In this document: positions 53,144 to 63,151 of the stretch, one piece after another
How positions within the stretch are numbered: position 1 is the first letter of the stretch
How the letters are laid out: each line of letters opens with the position of its first letter
From: Bacteroidota bacterium
GTDB taxonomy: Bacteria > Bacteroidota > Bacteroidia > Chitinophagales > LD1
Direction of reading: 5' to 3'
DNA: 64,000 nt
Assembly: GCA_018267385.1 (NCBI GenBank)
Contig: JAFDYN010000008.1
Coordinates: 188,622 to 252,621, forward strand
Translations under genes and position numbers: made by a program
Notes under the pieces: model-generated
Seen by the model: the letters and a program-made list of their open reading frames with translations, nothing else
Database searches by the model: none
What the model was told of the DNA's origin: nothing

Positions 53144-56100
53144 ATGAGCGTCTCTACCCTATTTACGTCCGGCTCTCAGACCAGGTACACGAATCGTGTT
53201 TCTGTGGGAGCGTTTGTTTTGCTACTGTGCATGATTGCCTTCCGGCCGCTGCATGCGCAGGTAGCATACAATTACACTTTTTCGCAAACGAGCGGCACCT
53301 ACACGCCTCTTACAGGTGGCACTTCTTTGTACACAGGTACATTTGACGACAACACATCTGTCGCTCAGACCATACCGTCCTTTACGTTTGACGGTATGAC
53401 CTACACCTCCATGTATGTCAATACCAACGGATGGTTGAACCTCGGTGTTGATCCCGGCACTACTACTAACTATACGCCCCTCTCAAATACTACTTCCGGC
53501 AGGTGTCTCTCGCCATTTGGGCGCGACCTCAATCAGGCTACTACGGGTACCCCCTCTGTGAGCTGGGCCGTAGTCGGCTCTGAGATAGTAGTGCAGTGGC
53601 AGGATGTCAGGCGCTATAGCAGCAGCACCAGCGTCACTGAGAAATTCAGCTTTCAGGCACGCATGGATACTGCTACAGGTATCGTGCGCTTCGTGTATGA
53701 TGCCGTGCATGGTGTGAGCACTGTGACATCATACCCTCAGGTAGGCCTGCGCGGGCTGGACAATACGTTGGCAACGAATGTCAATATCCGCAAGCTGGCA
53801 CTCAGCAACCCATGGACAGCTACAGCTCCGGGCACCTCCAATAGCGACGCAGTAGCATTTGACTCGGCCACGGCTACGCTGCCTGCTGCAGGTCTTACAT
53901 TTGTATATACTCCGCTACCCTGTCTCAACCTGTCTGCACTCACAGCATCCAATGTAACTACCGGCGGAGCTACGATCAACTGGACCGTACCTTCTACTTT
54001 GCCGCTGAGCTATATATATGAAGTGGTAGCAGCCAATGGTACAGCAGACAGCACTCCGATACTGACAGGCACTGCCGCTGGTACGGATAGCAATTTTACG
54101 CTCTCTACCTTGTCCTCTTCTACTACTTATAATGTTTATGTAAAAAAAGTATGTAGCTCTACAGATACCAGCCACTGGTCACCTGTAGCCACATTCACGA
54201 CTCTCTGCATCCCTACTACTACCTATCCGTACCTTCAGTCATTTAGTTCCTCGCTGCCTCCATGCTGGACGGTCTCTCACGGCCCGAGCACGGATCCTAA
54301 CTGGGCGGTGACCACTGCAGATGGTACGCACGGCGTATCAGGCCCTGAGGCGGGGACCAACTTCCTCTATCTCGATGTATACAATGCGCATACCGCAGGC
54401 AACCCTTATAAAGTGACGACTGCTTCATTTATACTGACGGGCGCTGCCAAGCAGGTTTCATACTATTATTTTCTCGGCACATCAGGATCTTCTACACCGC
54501 TTACCGTAAATATTTCTACAGACGGTGGCAATACATGGACAGCGCTCTATAGCCACACCAGTAGTAACTCGACTTTCGGCACCAGCAGCTCCACCTCTTT
54601 CTGGAGGTCCAATACGATAGACCTGACTACCTATATGGGTGATACGGTACAGTTCCAGTTTTCAGCTACATCAAACTGGGGAAGCGGTGTGTGCAATATG
54701 GCTATAGATGAATTTCTGATCAATAACGCTCCTACCTGCTATCCTGTGAGTGGACTCACCACATCTGTAGTAGGCGGCAATAATGCGACTTTCTCATGGA
54801 CAGTGCCTGCACACGGCGCACCAAACGATTATAACTGGCAGATACGCACCAGCGGCATACCAGACTCTACCGCCACAGGCATCGTAGCTACGGGCAATGC
54901 GGCCGGCACTACTGACAGCACTACGGCACTCGCTCCGCTGACTACCTATCAGCTCTGGGTGCAGTCTGACTGCGGTGGCGTACTGGGCAATAGTACATGG
55001 GTAGGTCCTTATACCTTCACTACTACTACGCTGCCATGCAGTGGTACGCCTGCGGCGGGTAGTGCGAGCCTCGTATCTGCGGGTGTCTGCTCTGCTATCG
55101 TGACGCTCACAGGTAGCTCATACGGATATACAGGCCTGACCTATCAGTGGCAGCAGCGCTATCCTGCCGGGTCGGGAGCTTTCACAAATGTGGCCGGTGC
55201 TAATATATCTGACACGATCGCACTGCCTGGCGCAGTCACAGACTTCAGGTGTGTAGTGACCTGTACCGCCAGCGGTGTAGCAGATACTTCAGCATTCGTC
55301 ACTGTCACAGCTTCTCCGGGAGAGGCCGCCGGTTTCTCGCCACTCGCTGTGACGGGATTCAACCAGGACGTAATAGCCAATGGCAATAACAATCACACTG
55401 CCAATCCGCCATCACTCACTACTACTACATGGGTAGATGCGCCAAACGGCTATGACTTCTACGATGCTTCTTATTCATATAATGGTACTACCTACCCTGC
55501 CACATCACTTCCTGTGAATGGCCAGGTAGTGAGTAACTCTATCACCGGCCTGCTCTATCAGCTGCAGAGTGCCACTACGAGCAATGTACTCCAGCTCCGC
55601 GGCGGCACACAGCTCACAGGTACGCTCACTGCTGTGACACCTCAGAGCGGTACAGAGGTATACCTTCTCGGCGTATCAGGCAATGGTGCCTCTACGATCA
55701 CCGCTGTCGTTCACTTCTCTGATGGCACATCACAGACCTTTACTAACCTCACTGTGAAAGACTGGTTTAATGGTACTCCATATTCCCAGGGCGGCTTTGG
55801 CCGTGTAGGCAGCGGTGGCTTTGATGCCGGTGCACCAGGCGGCAATAACCCTAGAATGTATGACATACCATTGCCACTGGCTCCGGCTAATTATGCGAAG
55901 CTGGTACAAAGCATTACTATCACCAATACAGGCAGCTCTGTAGCGGCAAACAACCAGATCGTCAATATCTTTGCAGTGACCATCGCCACGCCCACGCCAG
56001 CATCATTCTGCGGTGGCCTGGCTACATCGGTATCACTCTTTAATGCCGCTAGCAGTGGTGTGACCTATCAGTGGCAGTCATCTACTACATCCGGTGGCCC

Positions 56101-59100
56101 GTATGCTAATGTCACTACCGGCACAGGTGGTACATCTACTACCTATACCAATACATCTACTGGATCCATCTACTATGTGGTAGAGGCCACCTGTACAGGA
56201 TCCGGCCTGACGGCCACCTCAAATGAGGTCAATGTCAATATCAATCCGGCTGTGAATGTGACCGTGACACCTGCTACGGTCAATTTTTGCTCTAACGACA
56301 CCGGCGTAGTGCTCACTGCACATACCAGCGGTGCCAACATCACCTATGCATGGTCGCCTACTGCGGGCCTCGGCTCGACTACCGACTCTGCTGTGCTGGC
56401 GCATCCTACCTCGACTACTACCTACACAGTGACCGCAGTGAATACAGGCGGCTGTACCAGTACTGCCAGCGCTGTAGTGAACTATATACTGGCACCTCCG
56501 GTGACCAGCATCACCTCTACTCCTACCGAACTGTGTGCGGGCTCTACCGCCGTGCTCAATGTAGTAGCAGACACTACCGGCCAGCCGGCGCTGACTTATA
56601 CATGGTCCCCAGCCGGCACCCTGAGCAGGACAGACACATCTACTACTGTGGCGTCTCCACCTGCGGGCAATACAACATACACCGTGACCGTATCTAATGG
56701 CATCTGCTCTACCTCTGCATCTGTCACCGATACGGTGGGTGCCGTACTCGCTATAGCGCCTACCGCCACTACCACGGCTACCGGCACGCATTGCGCACGC
56801 CAGACCACCTTCCATCTCGCAGCTAATAGGACCGGCGGTGGTGGGCCATTCACCTATAGCTGGACATCTTCTTTGGGTGGATTCGCATCGTCATCTGCAG
56901 ATACTACTGTAGTGCCTGATACTACTACCACATACTATATAGATGTGACTGACAACTGTGGCTCTACGCTCCACGACTCAGTGACTGTCACAGTAGTACC
57001 TACACCATATGTCTCTGTGAGCCCTACGGCCATCATCTACTGTGCAGGTAGCACTCCTATCGCGCTCACTGCCAGCGGTGCATCCAGCTTCAGCTGGTCT
57101 CCGTCTGCAGGCCTCAGTGCTACTACCGGTGCATCAGTCAATGCATCTCCTACTGTCACTACTAACTATGTAGTGACCGGTACTACCGGCGGCTGCAGCG
57201 CTACAGCTACAGCTGCAGTGACACTGGCTCAGCCTCCGGCCATCAGCATGGTCACAGCTATGCCATCGGCACCAAGCATCTGCCAGGGCTACCGCTCTCA
57301 GCTGGATGTAGTAGCCTCTACTCCTGTAGGGCCGTATTGCATACCTACTATCAGCAGCACCTTCCTGCACTATCTGGGCAGCTTCTATCTCACCGATACT
57401 ACCAATACGACCACATATGTATCTACTACACGCAATAGCTCTGCGGGTACAGCCAATAACTATGTAGACCACGGTGTAGCCGCTACTACCGGTACGCTGG
57501 CTGCAGATTCGGCTTATAATTTCAATGGTGTCTACAGCGGTATCTACGAAGGTCTGGCGATATGGATCGACTTTAACCAGAACGGCATTTTCGACAACAG
57601 TGAATTGCTCTATGCGCACTATGCAGGCAACTCCACCTCCGGTGTGCCATACAACGGCAGGTTCACGATACCATCTACCGCGCTGAGTGGTGTCACCAAG
57701 ATGCGCGTGCGCCTGGGCTGGGGTAGCGATACTATACCTGATGCCAACGGCCTGTACTCATGTACACCAGGCAATAGCGATGGTTTCTCTACATACGGTA
57801 GTACTGACGACTATACTATCACCATCACCGGCGGTGTGACGCCGAGCGGACTGAGCTATGCATGGTCTCCATCAGGCACGCTGGATAGCGCTACGATACA
57901 CAATCCGGTAGCCACTCCTACTGCCACTACAGGATACACCGTGACTGTGACCGATCCTAACACCGGATGCTCAGCCACCATGACAGATACTGTATATGTC
58001 AATGCACCTACGCCGCTCACGGCTGCTATATCCGGCCCTGCCGGCACAGTATGCGGCGCTATGCCATATACGCTGACCACTATAGCTGCAGGAGGTTGTA
58101 CGCCATATGTATATGCCTGGTCAGATGGTACCGGTACGCTGACAGCCAGCCTGGATAGCATACTGCCTACCGCCACTACTACCTACACAGTGACTGTGAC
58201 TGACAGCTCAGGCAATCAGGCCACTGCCACATTCACACTGAACGTGAGCAACCCGCTCGTCACTGCTACTACCGGCGCGAGCCTCTGCGGCCCTGGCACT
58301 GCGACACTCGTAGCTACGCCATCTGCAGGCGCTACCATCGTATGGTATGACTCCCTGACCAACGGTACACTGGTATACACCGGTGATACATTTACTACTC
58401 AGTCTATTTCGTCAGATGTGACCTATTATGCCTTTGCCACTACCAGCTCCCCTACCTGCTCGTCTGCGGGTACGGCGGTACTAGCAGCAGTGCATAGTAA
58501 TCCTGCACTGACACTCAACTACAGCATCGTGCACGTTTGCGCTACCGGTGAGCAACTAGCTATCACCTCTACGCTCCCTGCTCATGCCAGCTATACCTGG
58601 TCACCTGTAAGCGGTCTATACACTGATACGACTGCAGCCACACCTTATGCAGGCGGTAATGCAGCCTCTGTATATGGTAGGCCGGGAGCTACCACCGCAT
58701 ACACGGTGACACTCTATGATTCTACTACCGGCTGCAGCAGCCAGCAGACAGATTCATTTATCGTCTATCAGCGTCCTACAGCTACTTTGTCAGGCGTTGA
58801 TACCACTGTATGCCCGGGAGCTATACTCAGCGGTACGATCAGCTTCACCGGCACCGGTCCATGGACATTTATCCGCACCACAGATCATGGTGCTCCGGTA
58901 TCAGCTACTGCCACTACCAGCCCGTATGCCTTCTCAGATACTCCTACTGTATCCGGTCCTATCAAGATCACCGTACTGACCGATCAGCACTGTATAGCTA
59001 AGTACAGCGACCTCGATAGCTTCAATGTGACTGTCATGCCTGTCAGCGCTTCATTCACACCGAGCCTGCCTACAGCTCATACAGGAGACGTAGTGACTTT

Positions 59101-59551
59101 CACAGATCACAGCACCGGAGCTACCAGCTATGCCTGGACATTTGGAGATGGAGGTACCTCTACTGCCCAGAGTCCGACGCATACTTATGACTCTATAGGT
59201 ATTTATACGGTATCGCTCACCGTGACCAACTCACTGGGCTGTACCTCTACCACTACCCATCAGGATACGGTCATCTGGCCACTCGCCATATCAGATATCC
59301 CTTCAGACAATAGTCTGCTGAAGATATTCTCATATGAAAACAAGGTAATGGTGGACTTCAGCCAGTACAAGACCGTACAGGCCACTATCAGGATATACAA
59401 CCTGATAGGCCAGGAACTGTCAAACGAAACTCACAACGCGCCTACTACCTACGTGAAGGCTGTACCTGGTGCAGAAATAGCGTATGTAATAGTATCTGTG
59501 AAAATGAGTGACGGATCCATCAGTACCAGGAAGGTCCTCATCACCAATTAA
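53144..59551 (+). CDS. 2135-residue modular surface protein, T9SS cargo
   Basis: Signal peptide (about 1-39, ending PLHAQ). Modules in order: N-terminal beta domain (40-250), fibronectin III (258-350), MAM-like/cleaved-adhesin lectin-like domain (355-527), fibronectin III (531-630), beta region (635-950), then Ig-like repeats with a recurring Y-x-W-S-P motif at about 1067, 1150, 1316, 1570 and 1816, a GEVED domain (about 1397-1562, IWIDFNQNGIFD), PKD (about 1968-2045, YAWTFGDGG) and an unusual C-terminal sorting domain (from about 2055, IRIYNLIGQELS ... RKVLI) without the common YPNP start. Rich in Thr/Ser with few Lys. Likely an exported adhesin. No catalytic motif seen. Confidence 0.9.
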   Translation: MSVSTLFTSGSQTRYTNRVSVGAFVLLLCMIAFRPLHAQVAYNYTFSQTSGTYTPLTGGTSLYTGTFDDNTSVAQTIPSFTFDGMTYTSMYVNTNGWLNLGVDPGTTTNYTPLSNTTSGRCLSPFGRDLNQATTGTPSVSWAVVGSEIVVQWQDVRRYSSSTSVTEKFSFQARMDTATGIVRFVYDAVHGVSTVTSYPQVGLRGLDNTLATNVNIRKLALSNPWTATAPGTSNSDAVAFDSATATLPAAGLTFVYTPLPCLNLSALTASNVTTGGATINWTVPSTLPLSYIYEVVAANGTADSTPILTGTAAGTDSNFTLSTLSSSTTYNVYVKKVCSSTDTSHWSPVATFTTLCIPTTTYPYLQSFSSSLPPCWTVSHGPSTDPNWAVTTADGTHGVSGPEAGTNFLYLDVYNAHTAGNPYKVTTASFILTGAAKQVSYYYFLGTSGSSTPLTVNISTDGGNTWTALYSHTSSNSTFGTSSSTSFWRSNTIDLTTYMGDTVQFQFSATSNWGSGVCNMAIDEFLINNAPTCYPVSGLTTSVVGGNNATFSWTVPAHGAPNDYNWQIRTSGIPDSTATGIVATGNAAGTTDSTTALAPLTTYQLWVQSDCGGVLGNSTWVGPYTFTTTTLPCSGTPAAGSASLVSAGVCSAIVTLTGSSYGYTGLTYQWQQRYPAGSGAFTNVAGANISDTIALPGAVTDFRCVVTCTASGVADTSAFVTVTASPGEAAGFSPLAVTGFNQDVIANGNNNHTANPPSLTTTTWVDAPNGYDFYDASYSYNGTTYPATSLPVNGQVVSNSITGLLYQLQSATTSNVLQLRGGTQLTGTLTAVTPQSGTEVYLLGVSGNGASTITAVVHFSDGTSQTFTNLTVKDWFNGTPYSQGGFGRVGSGGFDAGAPGGNNPRMYDIPLPLAPANYAKLVQSITITNTGSSVAANNQIVNIFAVTIATPTPASFCGGLATSVSLFNAASSGVTYQWQSSTTSGGPYANVTTGTGGTSTTYTNTSTGSIYYVVEATCTGSGLTATSNEVNVNINPAVNVTVTPATVNFCSNDTGVVLTAHTSGANITYAWSPTAGLGSTTDSAVLAHPTSTTTYTVTAVNTGGCTSTASAVVNYILAPPVTSITSTPTELCAGSTAVLNVVADTTGQPALTYTWSPAGTLSRTDTSTTVASPPAGNTTYTVTVSNGICSTSASVTDTVGAVLAIAPTATTTATGTHCARQTTFHLAANRTGGGGPFTYSWTSSLGGFASSSADTTVVPDTTTTYYIDVTDNCGSTLHDSVTVTVVPTPYVSVSPTAIIYCAGSTPIALTASGASSFSWSPSAGLSATTGASVNASPTVTTNYVVTGTTGGCSATATAAVTLAQPPAISMVTAMPSAPSICQGYRSQLDVVASTPVGPYCIPTISSTFLHYLGSFYLTDTTNTTTYVSTTRNSSAGTANNYVDHGVAATTGTLAADSAYNFNGVYSGIYEGLAIWIDFNQNGIFDNSELLYAHYAGNSTSGVPYNGRFTIPSTALSGVTKMRVRLGWGSDTIPDANGLYSCTPGNSDGFSTYGSTDDYTITITGGVTPSGLSYAWSPSGTLDSATIHNPVATPTATTGYTVTVTDPNTGCSATMTDTVYVNAPTPLTAAISGPAGTVCGAMPYTLTTIAAGGCTPYVYAWSDGTGTLTASLDSILPTATTTYTVTVTDSSGNQATATFTLNVSNPLVTATTGASLCGPGTATLVATPSAGATIVWYDSLTNGTLVYTGDTFTTQSISSDVTYYAFATTSSPTCSSAGTAVLAAVHSNPALTLNYSIVHVCATGEQLAITSTLPAHASYTWSPVSGLYTDTTAATPYAGGNAASVYGRPGATTAYTVTLYDSTTGCSSQQTDSFIVYQRPTATLSGVDTTVCPGAILSGTISFTGTGPWTFIRTTDHGAPVSATATTSPYAFSDTPTVSGPIKITVLTDQHCIAKYSDLDSFNVTVMPVSASFTPSLPTAHTGDVVTFTDHSTGATSYAWTFGDGGTSTAQSPTHTYDSIGIYTVSLTVTNSLGCTSTTTHQDTVIWPLAISDIPSDNSLLKIFSYENKVMVDFSQYKTVQATIRIYNLIGQELSNETHNAPTTYVKAVPGAEIAYVIVSVKMSDGSISTRKVLITN

Positions 59552-59573
59552 ATGATCACAAGCTTTATCATCC

Positions 59574-59608
59574 AAGGGCTCGTCAGCAGACGGGCCCTTT
59601 TTTATTTT
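59574..59608 (+). terminator. Terminator of the giant surface-protein gene
   Basis: AAGGGCTCGTC (59574-59584) pairs with GACGGGCCCTT (59589-59599), one mismatch, 4-nt loop, then a T-rich tail. It isolates the his operon from the surface-protein gene. Confidence 0.9.
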
Positions 59609-59775
59609 TGTAGACAAGCATGTCTTTCGCTACCTGATGATACTACAGCTCTTTCCCGGTCAATACAACTAAGAGCAAAACCTTCACAAGAGATACAATT
59701 AACTTAAAATCAATACATAACGTTAAATAGATAAAAATATTTATTTGTATTTCAGGGAATATCTCTATTTATACT

Positions 59776-59783
59776 TAGCTTTA
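59776..59783 (+). promoter_or_regulatory. Candidate -7 box of the his operon
   Basis: TAGCTTTA matches the Bacteroidota TAnnTTTG element at seven of eight positions when n are free. It would place the transcript start at about 59790, a dozen bases before the leader-peptide AUG. No well-spaced -33 TTG was found, so this is tentative. Confidence 0.4.
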
Positions 59784-59801
59784 AAAACTAATCAAACAGC
59801 A

Positions 59802-59852
59802 ATGGCTATCTCTATATTTTTCGCTCATCATCATCATACCTACCGACCCTGA
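59802..59852 (+). CDS. hisL: Histidine operon leader peptide
   Basis: A 16-codon frame, MAISIFFAHHHHTYRP, with four consecutive His codons (59826-59837, all CAT) just before its stop. It lies between a candidate promoter and a terminator hairpin in front of hisG. Its purpose is regulatory: ribosomes stall at the His codons when charged tRNA-His is scarce. The name is used by function; the peptide is not expected to resemble the enteric HisL in detail. Confidence 0.9.
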   Translation: MAISIFFAHHHHTYRP

Positions 59853-59923
59853 CAGGCGTGGGAGAGCGAAGGTATATCGATACCTTAATCTATAACCAGA
59901 CCCGCCTGACCGGCGGGTTTTTT
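59853..59923 (+). promoter_or_regulatory. Histidine attenuator: antiterminator and terminator
   Basis: Terminator: CCCGCC (59901-59906) with GGCGGG (59912-59917), then six T (59918-59923), 11 nt before hisG. Antiterminator: CAGGCG-T-GG (59853-59861) pairs with CCCGCCTG (59901-59908) with one bulged base, taking over the terminator's 5' arm. A 7-bp hairpin AAGGTAT/ATACCTT (59869-59875 with 59880-59886) sits between. TTCGCTC inside the leader (59820-59826) can pair with 59864-59870. A ribosome at the leader stop would cover 59853-59861 and let the terminator form; one stalled on His codons would leave it free. Confidence 0.85.
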
Positions 59924-59934
59924 AATTTATATAA

Positions 59935-60795
59935 ATGGACAAAAGGATAAGAATAGCCGTACAGAAATCCGGCAGGCTGAATGAGGACTCGCTGAAGCTC
60001 CTCAAAGAATGTGGTATAGCCATAGATACAGGTGCCGACAGGCTGAAAGTCTCATCGCCCAATTTTCCGATGGATGTTTTCTTCCTGCGCAATAGCGATA
60101 TACCGCAATATATAGAGGATGGCGTAGCAGATATCGCCATCATAGGAGAGAATATCCTGATAGAAAAACCCCATCAGGTTGACACACTCATGCAGTTGGG
60201 TTTTAGCCGGTGCAGGGTCAGCCTGGCCATACCCAAGAGTGATGTATATCCCGGCCCATCGTTCTTTAGCGGGCGCAAGCTGGCTACTTCATATCCCAAT
60301 ACCTTGCGACGGTTTCTCACCGAGCGGGGCATCACCGCTGAGATACACGAGATATCAGGCTCAGTAGAGATAGCGCCCAATATAGGCCTGGCAGATGGTA
60401 TCTGTGACATAGTCAGTTCCGGTTCTACCCTTTTCAAGAATGGATTGAAAGAAGTAGAAGTATTGCACCGCTCAGAGGCCATACTCATCTCCGGTCAAAA
60501 CCTGGATACCGCCGCACAGGCGCTGGTGCACAAGCTCACCTTTCGCATCAATGCCGTACTCGCAGCGCGCAATAATAAATACATACTACTGAATGCACCT
60601 AATGAGAAGCTAGATGAGATCATCAGTCTGCTGCCGGGCATGAAGAGCCCGACCATCCTCCCACTTGCCAAGCCCGATTGGAGCTCCCTCCACTCCGTGA
60701 TCAGTGAGAGCGAGTTTTGGGAGAAGATAGACGCACTGACCGCAGCCGGCGCACAGGGTATCCTGATCGTACCGATAGAGAAAATGGTATTATAA
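59935..60795 (+). CDS. hisG: ATP phosphoribosyltransferase (long form)
   Basis: 286 residues, the long HisG form with a C-terminal ACT-like regulatory domain (from about 210), so feedback inhibition by histidine without HisZ is expected. It joins ATP and PRPP, the first step of histidine synthesis. Recognised by IAVQKSGRLNEDSLKLLKECG, the VADIAIIGEN loop and the PRPP-binding DGICDIVSSGSTLFKNGLKEVE segment. First structural gene after the attenuator; the ATG is 11 nt after the terminator U-tract. Confidence 0.97.
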   Translation: MDKRIRIAVQKSGRLNEDSLKLLKECGIAIDTGADRLKVSSPNFPMDVFFLRNSDIPQYIEDGVADIAIIGENILIEKPHQVDTLMQLGFSRCRVSLAIPKSDVYPGPSFFSGRKLATSYPNTLRRFLTERGITAEIHEISGSVEIAPNIGLADGICDIVSSGSTLFKNGLKEVEVLHRSEAILISGQNLDTAAQALVHKLTFRINAVLAARNNKYILLNAPNEKLDEIISLLPGMKSPTILPLAKPDWSSLHSVISESEFWEKIDALTAAGAQGILIVPIEKMVL

Positions 60796-60809
60796 AAAAC
60801 ACATCCATC

Positions 60810-62102
60810 ATGCAGATAATAAAATATCCCGACAGCCAGTCGCTCCCTGCCCTGCTCCGCCGGCCTGCGCCCCCTGATATGAGCGCCGTGACAGCCTCCG
60901 TGCTAGACATCCTGAGCGACATCCGTGAGCATGGAGATAAGGCAGTGGAAAAGTATACGGAGCGGTTTGATAAAATAAAGATCAGCGACCCGAAAGTATC
61001 TGCGAGGGAACTGAGTGCAGCCGGTAAAAAACTTGATAACAAACTAAAGCAAGCCATAGAGGTAGCGTATCAGAATATCTATAAGTTTCACAAGGAGCAG
61101 GTCCTGACTCCTCGGAAAATATCTACCATGCCCGGTGTGGCCTGCTGGCGGGAAAACCGGCCTATACAGCGGGTAGGTATATACATACCGGGGGGCAGTG
61201 CGCCACTTTTCTCTACCGTACTGATGCTGGGCATACCGGCGCAGATAGCAGGCTGCGCCGAGGTGGTCATGTGCACACCACCCGCGGCAGATGGGAGCAT
61301 ACATCCCGTTATAGGCTATGCTGCCAGAATGTGCGGTATCCAGACGATCTACAAAACAGGAGGCGTACAGGCCATAGGTGCCATGGCATACGGCACGGCG
61401 CAGATACCTGCTGTAGACAAGATCTTCGGCCCGGGCAATAGCTACGTGACCCTGGCTAAACAACTCGTGAGCCAGCAAGGCATCGCGATAGATATGCCGG
61501 CTGGCCCGTCTGAGGTGCTGGTCGTAGCAGATGAGAGCTGCACACCGGCCTTCGTAGCTGCCGACCTTCTCTCTCAGGCAGAGCATGGACCAGACTCGCA
61601 GGTAGTACTCGTCTCTACGCGGTCATACGTAGTAGAAGCGGTGATCAAAGAGCTACACCTGCAGCTAGAGCAGCTACCGCGAAAAGAGATAGCGGCACAA
61701 GCACTCCGGCACTCCAAAGCAATACTGGTAAGGCAACCGAAACAAGCCGTACAGATCATCAATGACTATGCGCCTGAGCACTTGATACTCGCGGTGACGG
61801 ACACCCAATACTATACAGACCGGGTGTACAATGCAGGCTCCGTCTTCATAGGCCACTATACCCCGGAGAGCGCCGGAGACTACGCCAGTGGGACTAATCA
61901 CACCTTGCCTACTGCAGGTTTTGCGCGCACTTATTCCGGAGTATCGGTAGATTCTTTTGTCAAGAAGATCACCTATCAGGAGATATCACGTGCAGGGCTG
62001 CAGCGCCTCGGGCCGACTATAGAGACGATGGCTGAGGCAGAGGGCCTGCACGCACATCGCCGGGCAGTTTCCATTCGCTTACAAAATTCAAAATCGAAAT
62101 AA
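60810..62102 (+). CDS. hisD: Histidinol dehydrogenase
   Basis: 430 residues from the ATG at 60810 (MQIIKYPDSQSL), 14 nt after hisG; the frame is open further up, overlapping hisG, but that part is not HisD-like. It performs the last two oxidations, L-histidinol to L-histidine, with NAD and zinc. Diagnostic parts are GIYIPGGSAPLFSTVLMLGIPAQIAG (about residues 113-138), KIFGPGNSYVTLAKQ, the zinc-binding QAEHGPDSQ and the Gly/His-rich NHTLPT segment. Its stop overlaps the hisC start (TAATG). Confidence 0.97.
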   Translation: MQIIKYPDSQSLPALLRRPAPPDMSAVTASVLDILSDIREHGDKAVEKYTERFDKIKISDPKVSARELSAAGKKLDNKLKQAIEVAYQNIYKFHKEQVLTPRKISTMPGVACWRENRPIQRVGIYIPGGSAPLFSTVLMLGIPAQIAGCAEVVMCTPPAADGSIHPVIGYAARMCGIQTIYKTGGVQAIGAMAYGTAQIPAVDKIFGPGNSYVTLAKQLVSQQGIAIDMPAGPSEVLVVADESCTPAFVAADLLSQAEHGPDSQVVLVSTRSYVVEAVIKELHLQLEQLPRKEIAAQALRHSKAILVRQPKQAVQIINDYAPEHLILAVTDTQYYTDRVYNAGSVFIGHYTPESAGDYASGTNHTLPTAGFARTYSGVSVDSFVKKITYQEISRAGLQRLGPTIETMAEAEGLHAHRRAVSIRLQNSKSK

Positions 62103-63151
62103 TGTTTGATCTCTATCAGATAGTACGTCCCAATATCCTGGCATTAAAACCCTACTCATCCGCACGCGATGAATTTAGTGGCCATGCGTCAGTCTACCTC
62201 GATGCTAATGAAAATGCCTACGGCTCTCCGCTGTCGCAAAATTACAATCGCTATCCGGATCCTCACCAGCACACGCTGAAACAAAAGATCAGCTCGATCA
62301 AGGGCATTCCGGTAGAAAATATCTTTCTCGGCAATGGAAGTGATGAGGCTATTGATATTCTCTACCGCATCTTTTGCCGGCCGGGAGCAGACAATGTGAT
62401 CATCTGCCCGCCGACCTACGGCATGTATGAAGTGAGCGCCGGTATCAATGATGCTGCAGTACGCAGGGTGCCCCTCTTGCCATCCTTTGAGCTGGATATA
62501 CATGAGATACTGCGCGCTACTGATGCTCAGAGTCGCATACTCTTCATCTGCTCGCCCAATAACCCAAGCGGCAACTCCCTGCACAAAGAAGACATAGAAT
62601 ACCTCGTCAGCCGGTTTCCGGGTGTGGTAGTGATAGATGAAGCATACATCAACTACTCGCGGCAGTCAAGTTGTATCAGTTTGCTGACCGAGTATCCTAA
62701 TGTAGTGGTCCTGCAGACCTTCTCCAAGGCATGGGGCCTCGCTGGCCTGCGCCTCGGCATGGCCTTTGCCTCCACCGCTATCATAGACCTGATGGACAAA
62801 GTAAAGCCCCCTTACAATGTCAGTGAAAATACCCAGCAACTCGTATCTCAGGCCCTCACCCACATAGACCAGGTCAATGAGCAGATCCGCAGCACTGTGC
62901 GGGAGCGCAACGCATTAATTCATACGCTGTCATCATTGCCGATTATACAAAAAGTATATCCGTCAGACGCCAACTTCCTACTGGTCAAAGTAACTGATGC
63001 CCATGCTGTATATACATATCTCGCCGGTCATGGCACTATAGTGCGCGACCGTAGTAAAGCAGAACACTGTGAAAACTGCCTCCGTATCACGATAGGCACA
63101 CCGGAAGAAAACCAAACACTCATAGCTCAACTCAAAGCATACTCCACATGA
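62102..63151 (+). CDS. hisC: Histidinol-phosphate aminotransferase
   Basis: 349 residues, class I/II PLP enzyme. It moves an amino group to imidazole-acetol phosphate. Recognised by [12 protein letters not shown] at the start, [34 protein letters not shown] and the PLP-binding Lys in [14 protein letters not shown]. Start overlaps the hisD stop and its own stop overlaps the hisB start (ATGA), so translation is coupled throughout. Confidence 0.97.
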   Translation: MFDLYQIVRPNILALKPYSSARDEFSGHASVYLDANENAYGSPLSQNYNRYPDPHQHTLKQKISSIKGIPVENIFLGNGSDEAIDILYRIFCRPGADNVIICPPTYGMYEVSAGINDAAVRRVPLLPSFELDIHEILRATDAQSRILFICSPNNPSGNSLHKEDIEYLVSRFPGVVVIDEAYINYSRQSSCISLLTEYPNVVVLQTFSKAWGLAGLRLGMAFASTAIIDLMDKVKPPYNVSENTQQLVSQALTHIDQVNEQIRSTVRERNALIHTLSSLPIIQKVYPSDANFLLVKVTDAHAVYTYLAGHGTIVRDRSKAEHCENCLRITIGTPEENQTLIAQLKAYST

